64,000 nucleotides of DNA from Alphaproteobacteria bacterium (lineage in GTDB: Bacteria > Pseudomonadota > Alphaproteobacteria > Bin95). Each line of letters begins with the position of its first letter. Position 1 is the stretch's first letter. Location: positions 434,001 through 498,000 of the forward strand of contig JACKII010000003.1 in NCBI GenBank assembly GCA_020638555.1. Direction: 5' to 3'. Below the pieces are notes generated by a model, which made no database searches, had not been told where the DNA came from, and worked only from the letters and a program-made list of their open reading frames with translations. Shown here in pieces: positions 17,302-26,049 of the stretch. A program made the translations under genes and the position numbers.

Positions 17302-18648
17302 TCACTGCCGCTCGGCCAGGAAGCGGTCCAGCAGTTCGCGCGACTGGCCCAGATAGTTGACCGGATCGCAAAGCCGCGCCAACTCCGCATCCGGCAGCCT
17401 GCCGGCGATGGCGGGCGCGGCGCGGAGCGCGTCCAGCAGCGTCAGCCCCTGCTCGTTGGCGACGCGGCAGGCATCGTAGACCACGTCATGCGCCGTCTGC
17501 CGGCCGAGCGTCGGCGCCAGGCCCATCATCACCGCCTCGGAGACGATCAGGCCGCCGGTCATGGCCAGATTGCGGCGCATGCGCTCCGGCTGGACCTGCA
17601 AGCCTTCCAGCATGAACCGCGCCTGGTGCAGCGCGCCCGCGGCCAGGACGAACGCTTCCGGCACGGCGATCCATTCGACGTGCCAGGGGCCGGTGGCGCG
17701 CTCGAAATCCGCCGCCATCGCGTCCATCACCACGGCGGCGTGCTGGCGCACCACCTTGCTGGCGCCCAGGATCAGTTCGCACGAGATCGGGTTGCGCTTC
17801 TGCGGCATGGTCGACGAGCCGCCACGCCCCGGCACGAACGGCTCGAACGCCTCGCCCACCTCGGTCGTCATCATCAGCATGATGTCGGTCGCAATCTTCG
17901 AGAGCGAGCCCGAGACCAGGCCGAGGAAATTCACCGCCTCGGCCACGCCGTCGCGGGCCACGTGCCAGGGCATGCTCGGCCGGCAGAGACCCAGTTCCGC
18001 CATCAGCGCATCGCTCACCGCCATGCCGTCTTGGCCCAGCGAGGCGAGCGTGCCGGCCGCGCCGGCGAACTGCCCCAGTTCGACCCGCGGCCGCAACTGC
18101 TCCAACCGCTGCCGGTGCCGGTCGATGGCCGAGAGCCAGACCCCGGCCTTGTAGCCGAAGGTCACCGGCAGCGCGTGCTGCAAATGGGTGCGCCCGGCCA
18201 TTACCGTGTCGCGGTGATCGACCGCCAGCCTCGCCAGCGCCGCCGCCACGCCGTCCAGTTCCGCGCCCACCAGCGCCAGCGCCTTTTGCAATTGCAGGGC
18301 GATGCCGCTGTCCATGATGTCCTGGGTGGTCGCGCCCCAATGGGCGTATTCGCCATGCCGCCCCTCGCAGGCCGCCGCGATGGCGCGGACCAGCGGCAGG
18401 ATCGGATAGCCGACGATCTCGGTCTGGCGCTTGACCTCGGCCAGGTCGAGATTGTCCACCCGGGCGGCCAGGGTGATCGCGTCCGCCGCGGCCTGCGGGA
18501 TCAGGCCCAGCCGGGCCTGCACCCGGGCCAAAGCGGCCTCCACCTCGCAATACGCCCCCAGGATCGCCTCGTCCGAGAAGCAGGCGCGCATGGCCTCCGT
18601 GCCGAAGAAATCGCGGAAAATGGCGGAATCGATCATGGAAACGGGCAT
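17302..18648 (-). CDS. Fumarase/aspartase-superfamily lyase (adenylosuccinate lyase / PcaB-like)
   Basis: A 448-residue all-helical lyase. The superfamily signature GSSTMPQKRNP is near residue 275, with HWGATTQDIMDSG (about residue 100) and TGAGRTHLQHA-type region (MAGRTHLQHALP) also present. The closest by eye are 3-carboxymuconate cycloisomerase and adenylosuccinate-lyase-like proteins used in catabolism; purB itself differs in several segments. The ATG at 18648 has GGAG upstream, with a second ATG at 18636. It is a single gene, divergent from the CAP protein. Confidence 0.85.
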   Translation of the reverse strand: MPVSMIDSAIFRDFFGTEAMRACFSDEAILGAYCEVEAALARVQARLGLIPQAAADAITLAARVDNLDLAEVKRQTEIVGYPILPLVRAIAAACEGRHGEYAHWGATTQDIMDSGIALQLQKALALVGAELDGVAAALARLAVDHRDTVMAGRTHLQHALPVTFGYKAGVWLSAIDRHRQRLEQLRPRVELGQFAGAAGTLASLGQDGMAVSDALMAELGLCRPSMPWHVARDGVAEAVNFLGLVSGSLSKIATDIMLMMTTEVGEAFEPFVPGRGGSSTMPQKRNPISCELILGASKVVRQHAAVVMDAMAADFERATGPWHVEWIAVPEAFVLAAGALHQARFMLEGLQVQPERMRRNLAMTGGLIVSEAVMMGLAPTLGRQTAHDVVYDACRVANEQGLTLLDALRAAPAIAGRLPDAELARLCDPVNYLGQSRELLDRFLAERQ

Positions 18649-18757
18649 GGCGGCCGGGGCTCCGACAGGACGGGGACAAGCCCTTTGCTTACCCTGCGCG
18701 CAGCGGCGGCGTCGAGACCAATTGACAGTCACGCGCGCGTCGGCAGAGTGCCGCGCC

Positions 18758-19279
18758 ATGCCGATACGCATCCTGCTCTTCCTGCTCTGCCTGCTGCCGC
18801 TCTCCGCGACAGCAGCGTCCGCACCGCCGGCCACCGACCGGATCGATCGCGACCTCGTTGCCGCCATCAACGCGGTGCGCCTGGTGGAGCAACGCCCCTT
18901 GCTGCGCCGCAATCCCAAGCTGGCCGAAGCCGCCGCGGCCCACGCCGCCGACATGGCCCAACGCGGCTATTTCAGCCACAAGGATCCGGAGGGCCGCGGC
19001 CTCGGCTTTCGCCTCACCCGTGTCGGCTATCCGTTCGCCCTGGCGCTGGAGACCATCGCCGCCGGCGGACGCGATCCGCAACTGGTGCTCGCCCGCTGGC
19101 TCGACAGCCCCGAGCACAAGCGCATCCTGCTGAACCGGAACGTGCGCGACATCGGCGTTGCCCACCTCTATTATGCCTCCGACCCGGCGGTGTCGCGCGA
19201 CCGGCATTACTGGGTCGTGGTTCTCGGTCTGGCCGCCGACCCGGCAAACAGGGACATCGCCAATGCCAAAAAACGTTAA
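18758..19279 (+). CDS. Secreted CAP/SCP-domain protein
   Basis: A 173-residue protein with a signal peptide (residues 1-20, hydrophobic core LLFLLCLLPLSATA) and a CAP domain of the bacterial YkwD type. The domain shows INAVRLVEQRPLLRRNPKLAEAA-like helix 1, HAADMAQRGYFSHKDPEGRG and WLDSPEHKRILLNRNVRDIG, including the conserved histidines. Function of bacterial CAP proteins is largely unknown; they sit in the periplasm or outside. The end overlaps the haloacid dehalogenase start by 17 bases, so it heads a five-gene run. Confidence 0.88.
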   Translation: MPIRILLFLLCLLPLSATAASAPPATDRIDRDLVAAINAVRLVEQRPLLRRNPKLAEAAAAHAADMAQRGYFSHKDPEGRGLGFRLTRVGYPFALALETIAAGGRDPQLVLARWLDSPEHKRILLNRNVRDIGVAHLYYASDPAVSRDRHYWVVVLGLAADPANRDIANAKKR

Positions 19280-19979
19280 GGCTCTGATTTTCGACGTGTT
19301 CGGCACCGTCGTCGACTGGCGGCGCGGCATTGCCGGCGAGGCCGAGGCCTTTTTGGGCCGCGAAAAGGGCCTGAGCCTGGACTGGGAGGCGTTCGCCGAC
19401 GCCTGGCGTGCCAAATACCAGCCGGCGATGGAGCCGATCCGCCAGGGCAAGCGCCCCTTCACCCGGCTGGACGTGCTGCACCGCGAAAACCTGCTGGCCA
19501 CGCTGGAGGAGTTCGCCGTCCCGGCCCTTTCCGAGGCGGAGATCGACCGCCTCAACACTGCCTGGCACCGGCTGCCCCCCTGGCCCGATTCCGTGCCGGG
19601 CCTGTTGCGGCTCAAGACCAAATTCATCATCGGCACCCAGTCGAACGGCAATATCGCCCTGATGGTCAACATGGCGAAGCATGGCGGCCTGCCCTGGGAC
19701 GTGATCCTGGGCTCGGAGGTGGTGCAGGCCTACAAGCCGCAGCCCGAGGCCTATACCCGCGCCTGCGAGGCGCTGGGCCTGGCGCCGGCGGAGGTGCTGA
19801 TGACCGCCGCCCACAACAACGACCTGGCCGCCGCCAAGGCCCAGGGCCTGTCGACGGCCTTCGTCGCGCGGCCGTTGGAATTCGGCACCAAGAACCGGAA
19901 GGCGGATATCGAGCCCGGCCCCGGCGTCGACATCAGCGCCTGGAGTTTCACCGAACTGGCCGAAAAGCTGGGTTGCTGA
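19263..19979 (+). CDS. Haloacid dehalogenase, type II
   Basis: A 238-residue HAD enzyme of the L-2-haloacid dehalogenase group. The nucleophile Asp is in LIFDVFGTVVDWR (residue 11 region), motif II Ser in IGTQSNGN, Lys in YKPQPEAY and the acidic motif in TAAHNNDLAAAKAQGL. It hydrolyses the carbon-halogen bond of short 2-haloacids or, in many family members, an unrelated phosphate or acid. It overlaps the CAP gene by 17 bases and the GNAT gene by one base. Confidence 0.88.
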   Translation: MPKNVKALIFDVFGTVVDWRRGIAGEAEAFLGREKGLSLDWEAFADAWRAKYQPAMEPIRQGKRPFTRLDVLHRENLLATLEEFAVPALSEAEIDRLNTAWHRLPPWPDSVPGLLRLKTKFIIGTQSNGNIALMVNMAKHGGLPWDVILGSEVVQAYKPQPEAYTRACEALGLAPAEVLMTAAHNNDLAAAKAQGLSTAFVARPLEFGTKNRKADIEPGPGVDISAWSFTELAEKLGC

Positions 19980-20431
19980 TGCGCATCCGGCCGTTCCGCG
20001 AGGCCGACCGCGCCCCCGTTCTCGCCCTTTGGGCCGATTGCGGCCTGACCCGGCCCTGGAACCCGCCGGAAGACGACCTGGACCGCGCGCTGACCGGCCC
20101 CGCCTCCGCCGTGCTGGTGGCCGAGGACGCCGCCACGCTGGTCGGCTCGGTCATGGTCGGCGACGATGGCCATCGCGGCTGGGTGTATTATCTCTCCGCC
20201 CGGCCGGACCGGCAGAAGCAAGGCATCGGTGCGGCCCTGATGCGCGCGGCCGAGGACTGGCTCCGCGCCCGCGGCGTGCGCAAGGTGGAACTGATGGTGC
20301 GCAGCACGAACGCAGCCGCGCTGGGCTTCTACGACCGGCTCGGCTATGAGCGGGAACCGGTCGCGGTCTGCTCGCACTGGTTGACCGACACCGACCCCCG
20401 CACGGACAACAAACCGTCAACCGAAGCCTGA
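19979..20431 (+). CDS. GNAT acetyltransferase, YpeA-like
   Basis: A 150-residue GNAT domain. MRIRPFREADRAPVLALW, GLTRPWNPPEDDL and DGHRGWVYYLSARPDRQKQG follow the E. coli YpeA pattern, and the acetyl-CoA binding RxxGxG region is QKQGIGAALM. The C-terminal NAAALGFYDRLGYE is typical. The acceptor is unknown, although YpeA is known to acetylate other proteins. Its ATG overlaps the dehalogenase stop by one base (TGATG), so it is in the same transcript. Confidence 0.88.
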   Translation: MRIRPFREADRAPVLALWADCGLTRPWNPPEDDLDRALTGPASAVLVAEDAATLVGSVMVGDDGHRGWVYYLSARPDRQKQGIGAALMRAAEDWLRARGVRKVELMVRSTNAAALGFYDRLGYEREPVAVCSHWLTDTDPRTDNKPSTEA

Positions 20432-20444
20432 TGGGAGGAGCGCC

Positions 20445-20855
20445 ATGATCCGCGGCCCCGTCCAATTCCTGCTCGACGCCAATGGCCGCCCGCAATATGC
20501 GGTGCTGCCGATCGAGGACTACTGGGCGCTCACCGGCGACGGCGGCCCAGAGCCGGCGGAACAGGAAACCCGCCATCCGCTGCACCAGAACGCCCCCGGC
20601 TTCGAGGTGCCGGCAGAGGTGGCAGCGGCCGTGCGCGCCGGCGCCCACCCGATCACCGCCTGGCGCGAGCATCGCGGCCTGACGCGGGAAATCCTCGCCG
20701 GATGGATCGGCTTCGACGAGGACGATGTCGCCCATTTCGAGGACAACGACGCCGTGCCGACGGTGGAAATCCTGCAAATGATCGCCAACGCCCTCGACGT
20801 GCCGATCCAGGCCCTGCTGCCCCCGGCCGAGCCGGACGACCCGGTCGACGAATAG
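20445..20855 (+). CDS. Phd-like N-terminus fused to an XRE helix-turn-helix: antitoxin-like regulator
   Basis: A 136-residue protein. The first 35 residues (FLLDANGRPQYAVLPIEDYW) look like the beta-hairpin of Phd/YefM antitoxins, and residues about 70-125 are an XRE helix-turn-helix (ITAWREHRGLTREILAGWIG to VEILQMIANALDVPIQALLP). This composition is common in proteobacterial antitoxin-like regulators. No toxin gene is beside it; the flanking genes are a GNAT and cofC. It could be an orphan antitoxin or a local repressor. A clear AGGAG site lies 7 bases before the ATG. Confidence 0.75.
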   Translation: MIRGPVQFLLDANGRPQYAVLPIEDYWALTGDGGPEPAEQETRHPLHQNAPGFEVPAEVAAAVRAGAHPITAWREHRGLTREILAGWIGFDEDDVAHFEDNDAVPTVEILQMIANALDVPIQALLPPAEPDDPVDE

Positions 20856-20870
20856 GGAGGCCCGGCGCGC

Positions 20871-21542
20871 ATGTGGGGCGTCCTGCCTGTCAAGAATTTC
20901 GCGAACGCCAAGACCCGCCTCGCCCCGGCCCTGTCGCCGGACGAGCGGCGGGCGCTGTTCCGGCTGATGGTGGAAGACGTGCTCGCGGCCCTGTGCGCCA
21001 GCAGCCTTGCCGGCGTCCTCGTGCTCACCAACGAGCCGAAGGCCATTGCGCTCGCTCGCCGCTATGGCGCCCGCGTCGAGGGCGAGCCGGAGAATCTGGG
21101 CCAGTCCGAAGCCGTGGCCCGCGCCATGGGCATTCTGGAGGCGGAAGGCGTCACCGCGGCGCTGCAATTGCCGGGCGACATTCCGGGCGTCACGCCGGCC
21201 GAGATCGACACGCTGGTCCGCGCCCACACCGCGGCTGCGGCGCCGCGGGCCATGACCATCGTTCAGGCGCACGATTTCCGCGGCTCGAACGCGCTGGCGG
21301 TCTCGCCGCCCTCGCTGATCCCGTTCCATTTCGGCCATGACAGCTTCCAGCCGCACCTGGCCGAGGCCCGCGCCATCGGCGTCGAGCCCCGCATTCTCAC
21401 CGGCCTGCCCGGCATCGCCCTCGACATCGACACGGCGGAGGACCTGGCCAAGCTGCTGGCGCGGCAGGATGTCAGCACCAGGGCCACCGCCTGGGCGCGC
21501 GAGCACGGCCTGGGCGAGCGGCTCGCCGCCCGCCCGGCCTGA
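20871..21542 (+). CDS. cofC: 2-phospho-L-lactate (or PEP) guanylyltransferase, F420 biosynthesis
   Basis: A 223-residue CofC/FbiD nucleotidyltransferase that makes the activated lactyl or enolpyruvyl-diphospho-guanosine used to build coenzyme F420. The start WGVLPVKNFANAKTRL is the GTP-binding signature, ALQLPGDIPGVTPAEID holds the metal-binding Asp, and FRGSNALAVSPP with FHFGHDSF are family segments. It is the last of five closely packed plus-strand genes. No cofD, cofE or fbiC is in the window. Its presence suggests this bacterium may make F420, a limited trait in Proteobacteria. Confidence 0.9.
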   Translation: MWGVLPVKNFANAKTRLAPALSPDERRALFRLMVEDVLAALCASSLAGVLVLTNEPKAIALARRYGARVEGEPENLGQSEAVARAMGILEAEGVTAALQLPGDIPGVTPAEIDTLVRAHTAAAAPRAMTIVQAHDFRGSNALAVSPPSLIPFHFGHDSFQPHLAEARAIGVEPRILTGLPGIALDIDTAEDLAKLLARQDVSTRATAWAREHGLGERLAARPA

Positions 21543-21552
21543 GGGCACCAAC

Positions 21553-21571
21553 CGGGCGCGTACCGCGCCCG
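21553..21571. terminator. Hairpin between convergent cofC and acetolactate synthase genes
   Basis: CGGGCGCG and CGCGCCCG form a perfect eight-base-pair stem with a TAC loop in the 29-base gap. It has no T run on either side, so it would be a weak or factor-aided bidirectional terminator. Confidence 0.45.
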
Positions 21572-23218
21572 TCAGACCGCCGCGCTCAGTTCCTTGATGC
21601 GCTTGTTCAGGATTTCGTCATTCTCGGAATAGTCGACCGGACAGTCGATCAGGTGCACGCCCTTGCTGTTCAGGCAGCGGTCCAGCACCTCGGCCAGGCC
21701 GGCGGAACTCTCGACGCGATGGCCGTGCGCGCCATAGCTCTCGGCGTATTTGACGAAGTCGGGGTTGCCGAACTCCAGGCCCCAGTCCTGGAAGCCCATA
21801 TTCGCCTGCTTCCAGCGGATCATGCCGTAGGAACTGTCGTTCAGCACCAGGCAGGTCAGGTTCATGTCCAGCCGCACCGCCGTTTCCAGCTCCTGGCTGT
21901 TCATCATGAAACCGCCATCGCCGCAGATCGCCATGACCTTGCGTTGCGGGTGCAGCAGGTGCGCAGCCATCGCGCTCGGCAGGCCCGCGCCCATGGTCGC
22001 CAGCGCGTTGTCCAGCAGCACGGTGTTCGCCTCCGTCGCCGGATAGTTGCGCGCGAACCAGATTTTGTAGACGCCGTTGTCGAGGCAGATAATGCCGTCG
22101 TTCGGCATCGCCGCCCGGATATCGCGCACCAGGCGTTGCGGGTAGATGGGGAAACGGCCGTCGTCGCTGCCCTTGAGAATATTCTCGTCGTGCGCCGCCT
22201 TCACCTGCAACATGCGGCTGAAGTCCCAATGCGGCTGGGGATGCACGATCTCGTTCAACTGCCAGATGGCGTTGCCGATATCGCCGATCACCTCGGTCTG
22301 CGGGAAATAGACCGGGTCGACTTCGGCGGAGTTGAACGAGATGTGGATCACCTCCGTTCCGCCCTGTTCCATGAAGAAGGGCGGCTTTTCGATCACGTCA
22401 TGGCCGACATTGATGATCAGGTCCGCGGCGGCGATCGCCCGGTGCACGAAGTCGCCGGCGGACAGCGCGGCGCACCCCATGAACAGCTCGTGCCGCTCGT
22501 CCACGACCCCCTTGCCCAGCTGGGTGGTGACGAAGGGAATGCCCTTTTCCGTCACCATCTGCGTGAGCATGCGGCTGGTGACCTTGCGGTTCGCGCCGGC
22601 GCCGATGACGATGATCGGCGATTTTGCGGCCTCGATTCGCATCGCGGCGGCGCGGATGGCCTTTTCCTCGGCAATCGGCCGGCGGGCGGTCGAACAGGGA
22701 ATCGGATGGCCGTCGGTCTCTTCGGCCGCGATGTCCTCGGGCAGTTCCAGATGCACCGCGCCGGGCTTTTCCTGCTCGGCCAGGCGAAACGCCTCGCGCA
22801 CCCGCGAGGGGATGTTGTCGGCGGACTGGATCTGGTGGGCGAATTTGGTGATCGGCCCCATCATGTCGACCACATCCAGGATCTGAAACCGCCCCTGTTT
22901 CGAGCTGCGCACCGGCTTCTGCCCGGTGATCATCAGCATCGGCATGCCGCCCAGCTGGGCATAGGCCGCAGCGGTGGTAAAATTCGTGGCTCCGGGCCCG
23001 AGGGTCGACATGCAGACGCCGGTCTTGCCGGTGAAACGCCCATAGGTCGCCGCCATGAAACCGGCAGCCTGCTCGTGCCGGGTCAGAACCAGCTTGATTT
23101 TGGTCGAGCGCGACAGGCTGTCGACCATATCCAGATTTTCCTCTCCCGGAATGCCGAAGACATATTCGACGCCCTCGGCCTCGAGCGCTTCGACAAACAG
23201 GTCCGATGCTCTTTTCAT
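21572..23218 (-). CDS. Acetolactate synthase-type TPP enzyme
   Basis: A 548-residue thiamine diphosphate enzyme. The catalytic Glu is in LTRHEQAAGFMAATYGR near residue 48, the central FAD/Rossmann-like domain is about 190-330, and the TPP-binding GDGGFMMNSQELETA motif is near residue 430. It matches the catabolic AlsS-like or IlvB large subunits; no small regulatory subunit follows. It converts two pyruvates to acetolactate, feeding acetoin or branched-chain amino acids. It is divergent from gdhA with a shared 202-base promoter region. Confidence 0.88.
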   Translation of the reverse strand: MKRASDLFVEALEAEGVEYVFGIPGEENLDMVDSLSRSTKIKLVLTRHEQAAGFMAATYGRFTGKTGVCMSTLGPGATNFTTAAAYAQLGGMPMLMITGQKPVRSSKQGRFQILDVVDMMGPITKFAHQIQSADNIPSRVREAFRLAEQEKPGAVHLELPEDIAAEETDGHPIPCSTARRPIAEEKAIRAAAMRIEAAKSPIIVIGAGANRKVTSRMLTQMVTEKGIPFVTTQLGKGVVDERHELFMGCAALSAGDFVHRAIAAADLIINVGHDVIEKPPFFMEQGGTEVIHISFNSAEVDPVYFPQTEVIGDIGNAIWQLNEIVHPQPHWDFSRMLQVKAAHDENILKGSDDGRFPIYPQRLVRDIRAAMPNDGIICLDNGVYKIWFARNYPATEANTVLLDNALATMGAGLPSAMAAHLLHPQRKVMAICGDGGFMMNSQELETAVRLDMNLTCLVLNDSSYGMIRWKQANMGFQDWGLEFGNPDFVKYAESYGAHGHRVESSAGLAEVLDRCLNSKGVHLIDCPVDYSENDEILNKRIKELSAAV

Positions 23219-23257
23219 GGCTGCATCACTCGCTGGTTGGGTCGCAGATTGTTGCCA

Positions 23258-23272
23258 CATTTATCATAAATG
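23258..23272. promoter_or_regulatory. Palindrome in the acetolactate synthase/gdhA divergent promoter region
   Basis: CATTTAT-C-ATAAATG is a perfect 15-base inverted repeat with a single central base. It lies 40 bases upstream of the acetolactate synthase start and about 150 upstream of gdhA, in the most AT-rich part of the region. This suits an operator, possibly for a regulator sensing nitrogen or carbon. The regulator is unknown. Confidence 0.5.
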
Positions 23273-23420
23273 ATTGCGAAATGGGGAAAAATTGTTGTGA
23301 AAGCATGTTCGCTTGCTGGACCGTGCAACCCGGCACATGGTATCTTTGTCGCACGCTTGAGGTCTGGCTTCGACCGGTGGGCGCAGCACAACAACCCAAT
23401 AGTCCAGGTGGAACGACACG

Positions 23421-24767
23421 ATGGTACAGCAGCTAGATACGACATCGTTCATGGATTGGGTGATCGACCGCAACCCCGGTGAAACCGTGTTTCATCAGGC
23501 CGTGCACGAGGTCGCCGAAACGGTCATCCCCTTCATCAACGCCAATCCGGTCTATGCCAAAATCAAGGTGCTGGAGCGGATGGTGGAACCCGACCGCGTC
23601 GTCTCCTTCCGGGTGGCGTGGGCCGACGACAATGGCGAGGTCCAGATCAACCGCGGCTACCGCGTCCAGTTCAACAACTCCATCGGCCCGTACAAGGGCG
23701 GCATCCGCTTTCATCCGTCGGTCAACCAGGGCGTCCTGAAATTCCTGGGTTTCGAGCAGACCTTCAAGAACTCGCTCACCCGCCTGCCCATGGGCGGCGG
23801 CAAGGGCGGCGCCGACTTCGACCCGAAGGGGCGCAGCCAGCACGAAATCATGCGCTTCTGCCAGAGCTACATGACCGAACTGTTCCGCTATGTCGGCCCG
23901 GACGTGGACGTGCCGGCCGGCGATATCGGCGTTGGCGGCCGTGAGATCGGCTATATGTTCGGCCAGTACAAGCGCCTGACCGGCCACTTCAACGGCGTGC
24001 TGACCGGCAAGGGCTTGGAATACGGCGGCTCGCTCATGCGGACGGAAGCGACCGGCTATGGCGCGGTCTATTTCCTGGAAGACATGCTGCACCATGTGGG
24101 CAACGGCATCGAGGGCAAGACCGCGGTCGTTTCCGGCTCGGGCAATGTCGCGACCCATGCGGCGGAAAAGGTGCTGCACCGCGGCGGCAAGCCGGTCACC
24201 CTCTCGGACTCCGGCGGTTTCATCCACGATCCCGAAGGCTTCAGCCAGGAAAAGATCGACTGGATCAAACGGCACAAGGCAAAACGTGGCGCCCGCATCA
24301 GCGCCTATGTCGACGAATTCGGCGGCACCTTCCACGAGGGCCAGCGCCCCTGGGCCGTTCCCTGTGACGTCGCCCTGCCCTGCGCCACGCAGAACGAGTT
24401 GGACGAGGGCGATGCCCGGGCGCTGATCGCCAATGGCTGCAAGGCCGTCACCGAAGGCGCCAACATGCCCTGCACCGCCGAGGCGGTGGCCGCCCTGCAA
24501 GGCGCGGGCGTGCTCTATGCGCCGGGCAAGGCCTCGAACGCCGGCGGCGTCGGCATGTCGGGCCTGGAAATGAGCCAGAATTCCGCCCGTCTGCACCGGG
24601 AGGAAGAAGACCTGCGCACCGCGCTGCGCAAGATCATGAGCGACATTCACGCGGCCTGCGTCGCCCAGGGCTCGGGCCCGGACGGCAAGGTGGACTATGT
24701 GAAGGGCGCGAACATCGCCGGCTTCAAGAAGGTCGCCGACGCGATGCTGGCGTTCGGCGTGGTCTGA
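23421..24767 (+). CDS. gdhA: NADP-type glutamate dehydrogenase
   Basis: A 448-residue hexameric-type GDH that makes glutamate from 2-oxoglutarate and ammonium. Segments include VQFNNSIGPYKGGIRFHPSV, catalytic-site LPMGGGKGGADFDPKG, the Asp in VPAGDIGVGGREIG and the cofactor-binding VVSGSGNVATHAAEKV; SDSGG after strand 2 is typical of NADP enzymes. Length fits. It has its own divergent promoter region shared with the acetolactate synthase gene. A GC-rich hairpin follows at 24797. Confidence 0.95.
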   Translation: MVQQLDTTSFMDWVIDRNPGETVFHQAVHEVAETVIPFINANPVYAKIKVLERMVEPDRVVSFRVAWADDNGEVQINRGYRVQFNNSIGPYKGGIRFHPSVNQGVLKFLGFEQTFKNSLTRLPMGGGKGGADFDPKGRSQHEIMRFCQSYMTELFRYVGPDVDVPAGDIGVGGREIGYMFGQYKRLTGHFNGVLTGKGLEYGGSLMRTEATGYGAVYFLEDMLHHVGNGIEGKTAVVSGSGNVATHAAEKVLHRGGKPVTLSDSGGFIHDPEGFSQEKIDWIKRHKAKRGARISAYVDEFGGTFHEGQRPWAVPCDVALPCATQNELDEGDARALIANGCKAVTEGANMPCTAEAVAALQGAGVLYAPGKASNAGGVGMSGLEMSQNSARLHREEEDLRTALRKIMSDIHAACVAQGSGPDGKVDYVKGANIAGFKKVADAMLAFGVV

Positions 24768-24791
24768 TCGCAGCACCCCCGATCCCGGTTG

Positions 24792-24822
24792 CAAAAGCGC
24801 CCCGGCCACCCGGCCGGGGCGC
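24792..24822 (-). terminator. Hairpin terminator, best on the minus strand (CaiB operon end)
   Basis: GCGCCCCGGCC (24797-24807) pairs perfectly with GGCCGGGGCGC (24812-24822). On the minus strand the stem is followed by TTTTGC, fitting a terminator for the CoA-transferase gene. On the plus strand there is no T run, but the same stem may end gdhA transcripts. Confidence 0.65.
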
Positions 24823-24831
24823 AGGCCCGCC

Positions 24832-26049
24832 TCAGGCGATGGCGCCCTCGGCATAAAGCACGTCGATCTCCCCCTGACTCAAATTGAGCCAGTCGGCCAG
24901 CACCGCGCGGCTGTGCTGGCCCAATTCGGGGCTGGGCACGTCCGGCGGGAAGGGCGCCCCCTGGAAGCGCAAGGGCGAATGCGGCAGCACCACATCCCCC
25001 ATCACCGGGTGATGCTGCTCGAACAGCGCGCCGCGGCCGCGCAGGTGCGGGTCGTCGACAATCTCCGTCAAATCCCGGATGACGGCACAGGCGACATGGG
25101 CGTCCTGCATCTGCCGTGCCGCCTCCTGTTTCGGCAGCTTGCGGCTCCAGGCCAGCATGACCTCGTCCACCAGATCGTCATGGGCGGCGCGGGTCGCGGG
25201 GTCGGCAAAGCGCGGATCGTCCAGCAGGTCCTCGCGGCCGATGACCCGGGCGACGTTGTGCCAGTGCTCCTCGCGGATGCAGAGCAGCGCGATATAGCCG
25301 TCCCGACACTCATAGACGTTGTAGGGCGCGGCGGCCTTGGCCGGATGCTTGTTGCCGCGCCGCGGCACCGGCACGCCGCCATTCTCGAACATGCCGGCGA
25401 AATTGGTGGTGAGCACCGGCAGGGCCGCCTCCACCATCGCCACCTCGACCACCCGCCCGACACCGGTGACCGTGCGCTCGTAAAGGGCGGTCATGATGGC
25501 GGAATAGAGGTGCACGCCGCCCAGAAAATCGCAGACGGCCATGCCGGCCTTCATCGGCGGCCCGCCCTCCGGCCCCGTCACGCTCATCATGCCGCTGGAC
25601 GCCTGGATGGTCAGGTCCATGGCCAGCTTGTCCCGGTCCGGCCCCGTGGTGCCGAAGCCGCTGCTGCTGGCGTAGATCAGGCGCGGATTGGCGGTCTGGA
25701 GTTCCTTGGCGCCGCAGCCGAGCCGGTCCATGACGCCGGGCGCGAAATTCTCCAGGAGAATGTCGGCCCTGCGCGCCAGGTCGAACAGCAGCGCCTTGCC
25801 CGCGCCCGATTTCAGGTCCAGCGCCAGACCGCGCTTGTTCTGGTTCAGCGCGGCGACGGACCAGGGCATGGCGCCCTTGGTCCGGCCACGCCCGCGCAGC
25901 GCATCGCCACGCAACGGCTCCACCTTGATCACATCGGCCCCCGCCTGCGCCAGCAGCCAGCCGGCATAGGGACCGTTGTAAATCTGGCCGAGGTCGAGAA
26001 CCCGGACGCCTTCCAGCGGCAGACGGTTCAAAGACGCCTCTTCGCTCAT
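24832..26049 (-). CDS. CaiB/BaiF-family (class III) CoA-transferase
   Basis: A 405-residue CoA-transferase. The N-terminal VRVLDLGQIYNGPYAGWLLA and ADVIKVEPLRGDALRG, a central catalytic Asp in LAMDLTIQASSGMMSVTG (about residue 145-160), and YNVYECRDGYIALLCIRE are family marks. Such enzymes move CoA between carboxylic acids, so this one probably activates an acid for the pathway run by the upstream acyl-CoA dehydrogenase, with which it overlaps by four bases (ATGA). Confidence 0.92.
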   Translation of the reverse strand: MSEEASLNRLPLEGVRVLDLGQIYNGPYAGWLLAQAGADVIKVEPLRGDALRGRGRTKGAMPWSVAALNQNKRGLALDLKSGAGKALLFDLARRADILLENFAPGVMDRLGCGAKELQTANPRLIYASSSGFGTTGPDRDKLAMDLTIQASSGMMSVTGPEGGPPMKAGMAVCDFLGGVHLYSAIMTALYERTVTGVGRVVEVAMVEAALPVLTTNFAGMFENGGVPVPRRGNKHPAKAAAPYNVYECRDGYIALLCIREEHWHNVARVIGREDLLDDPRFADPATRAAHDDLVDEVMLAWSRKLPKQEAARQMQDAHVACAVIRDLTEIVDDPHLRGRGALFEQHHPVMGDVVLPHSPLRFQGAPFPPDVPSPELGQHSRAVLADWLNLSQGEIDVLYAEGAIA

